In this document: positions 14,239 to 14,646 of the stretch, piece by piece
Numbering within the stretch: position 1 is the stretch's first letter
Layout: each line of letters begins with the position of its first letter
Assembly (NCBI GenBank): GCA_021812865.1
Contig: JAKAMP010000008.1
Span: 1-14,646, forward strand
From: Bacteroidota bacterium
GTDB lineage: Bacteria > Bacteroidota > Bacteroidia > Bacteroidales > JAAYUG01
DNA: 14,646 nt
Reading direction: 5' to 3'
Program-made: the position numbers and the translations under genes
Notes under the pieces: model-generated
Told to the model about the DNA's origin: nothing
The model's input: the letters and a program-made list of their open reading frames with translations, nothing else
The model's database searches: none

Positions 14239-14646
14239 ATGGCAGGAAGAATCACTTTTACCATCATTAAACCGGAGGCGGTTGCAAAGGAGTACACAGG
14301 CGAAATCCTGGCAATGATCATCAAATCGGGTTTTCATGTAGCAGGCATGAAGATGCTGCGTTTGTCGAAGGAAATGGCCGAACAGTTTTACCTGGTGCAT
14401 AAGGAAAGACCCTTCTACAAAGACCTGGTTGAATTTATGTCGTCCGGTCCGGTGGTGGTTGCGGTTCTTGAAAAGGATAATGCAGTGGCCGTCTATCGTA
14501 CGCTGATCGGGGCCACCGATCCTTCAAAGGCTGCTGAAGGAACCATCAGGAAAAAGTTTGCAGAGAGTGTGCAGGCCAACGCCGTGCATGGCTCCGACAG
14601 CGATGAAAATGCCATAATTGAATGCAATTTCTTTTTTTCCAGCGCT
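14239..14646 (+). CDS. ndk: Nucleoside diphosphate kinase (3' end outside the window)
   Basis: Ndk transfers the gamma phosphate between nucleoside triphosphates and diphosphates through a phosphohistidine, balancing the cellular NTP and dNTP pools. The 136 residues present cover nearly the whole protein of about 150. They include the nucleotide-binding lysine K11 in IKPEAV, the HKERPFY segment (54-60), the SSGPVV strand, [17 protein letters not shown] (91-107) and the active-site loop NAVHGSDS with H117. The final FFFSS matches the usual C-terminal region and no stop is reached by 14646. The start ATG 14239 is supported by the consensus promoter upstream. It is divergent from nrnA. Confidence 0.97.
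   Translation, partial: MAGRITFTIIKPEAVAKEYTGEILAMIIKSGFHVAGMKMLRLSKEMAEQFYLVHKERPFYKDLVEFMSSGPVVVAVLEKDNAVAVYRTLIGATDPSKAAEGTIRKKFAESVQANAVHGSDSDENAIIECNFFFSSA

Overview
The window looks like chromosomal DNA of a member of the Bacteroidota, probably a Bacteroidales-like lineage. The evidence is several promoter -7 boxes of the phylum-specific form TAnnTTTG (two of them with a TTG or TTTG box 19 to 22 bases upstream, one with TTTG 21 bases upstream), a tRNA gene without an encoded CCA end, almost no strong Shine-Dalgarno sequences, and a cluster of FKBP-type lipoproteins resembling GldI. Genes are densely packed on both strands. I see no insertion sequence, phage gene, CRISPR array or resistance gene, so this reads as core-genome rather than accessory DNA.

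Layout. (1) 1-546: a possible 3' end of an unidentified gene, then tRNA-Arg(TCT) on the minus strand with its own promoter. (2) 547-2247: a membrane-bound hybrid sensor histidine kinase with a C-terminal receiver. (3) 2312-7649, all minus strand: read in transcription order, a fused aconitase-family hydro-lyase (LeuC plus LeuD in one chain), asparagine synthetase A, a second and clearly different fused aconitase-family hydro-lyase, and a small DUF2721-like membrane protein. The gap between asnA and the second hydro-lyase gene holds a 12-base tandem repeat and a hairpin. (4) 7837-9042: an MFS transporter whose -7 box lies almost on its start codon. (5) 9056-9817: a PhnP-like metallo-beta-lactamase-fold hydrolase, transcribed divergently from (6) 9907-10614, a short RsmI-like tetrapyrrole-methylase-fold methyltransferase. 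(7) 10632-14155, minus strand: a DHH/DHHA1 phosphoesterase (NrnA type) followed by three FKBP-type peptidyl-prolyl isomerase lipoproteins. They end at an intrinsic terminator that sits inside the 3' coding end of the convergent methyltransferase gene. (8) 14239-14646: nucleoside diphosphate kinase, cut by the window end, divergent from nrnA.

How the genes fit together. The hydro-lyase/asnA block is probably amino-acid or dicarboxylate metabolism: fused LeuCD-type enzymes isomerise 2- and 3-hydroxy di- or tricarboxylates (3-isopropylmalate, citramalate, homocitrate or citrate), and AsnA amidates aspartate. The second part (nrnA, the FKBPs and ndk) combines nucleotide housekeeping with periplasmic or outer-membrane protein folding. 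No complete undescribed system is evident. The points most worth checking are the altered catalytic motifs of the 5838-7649 hydro-lyase, the repeat array behind asnA, and the terminator embedded in coding sequence.
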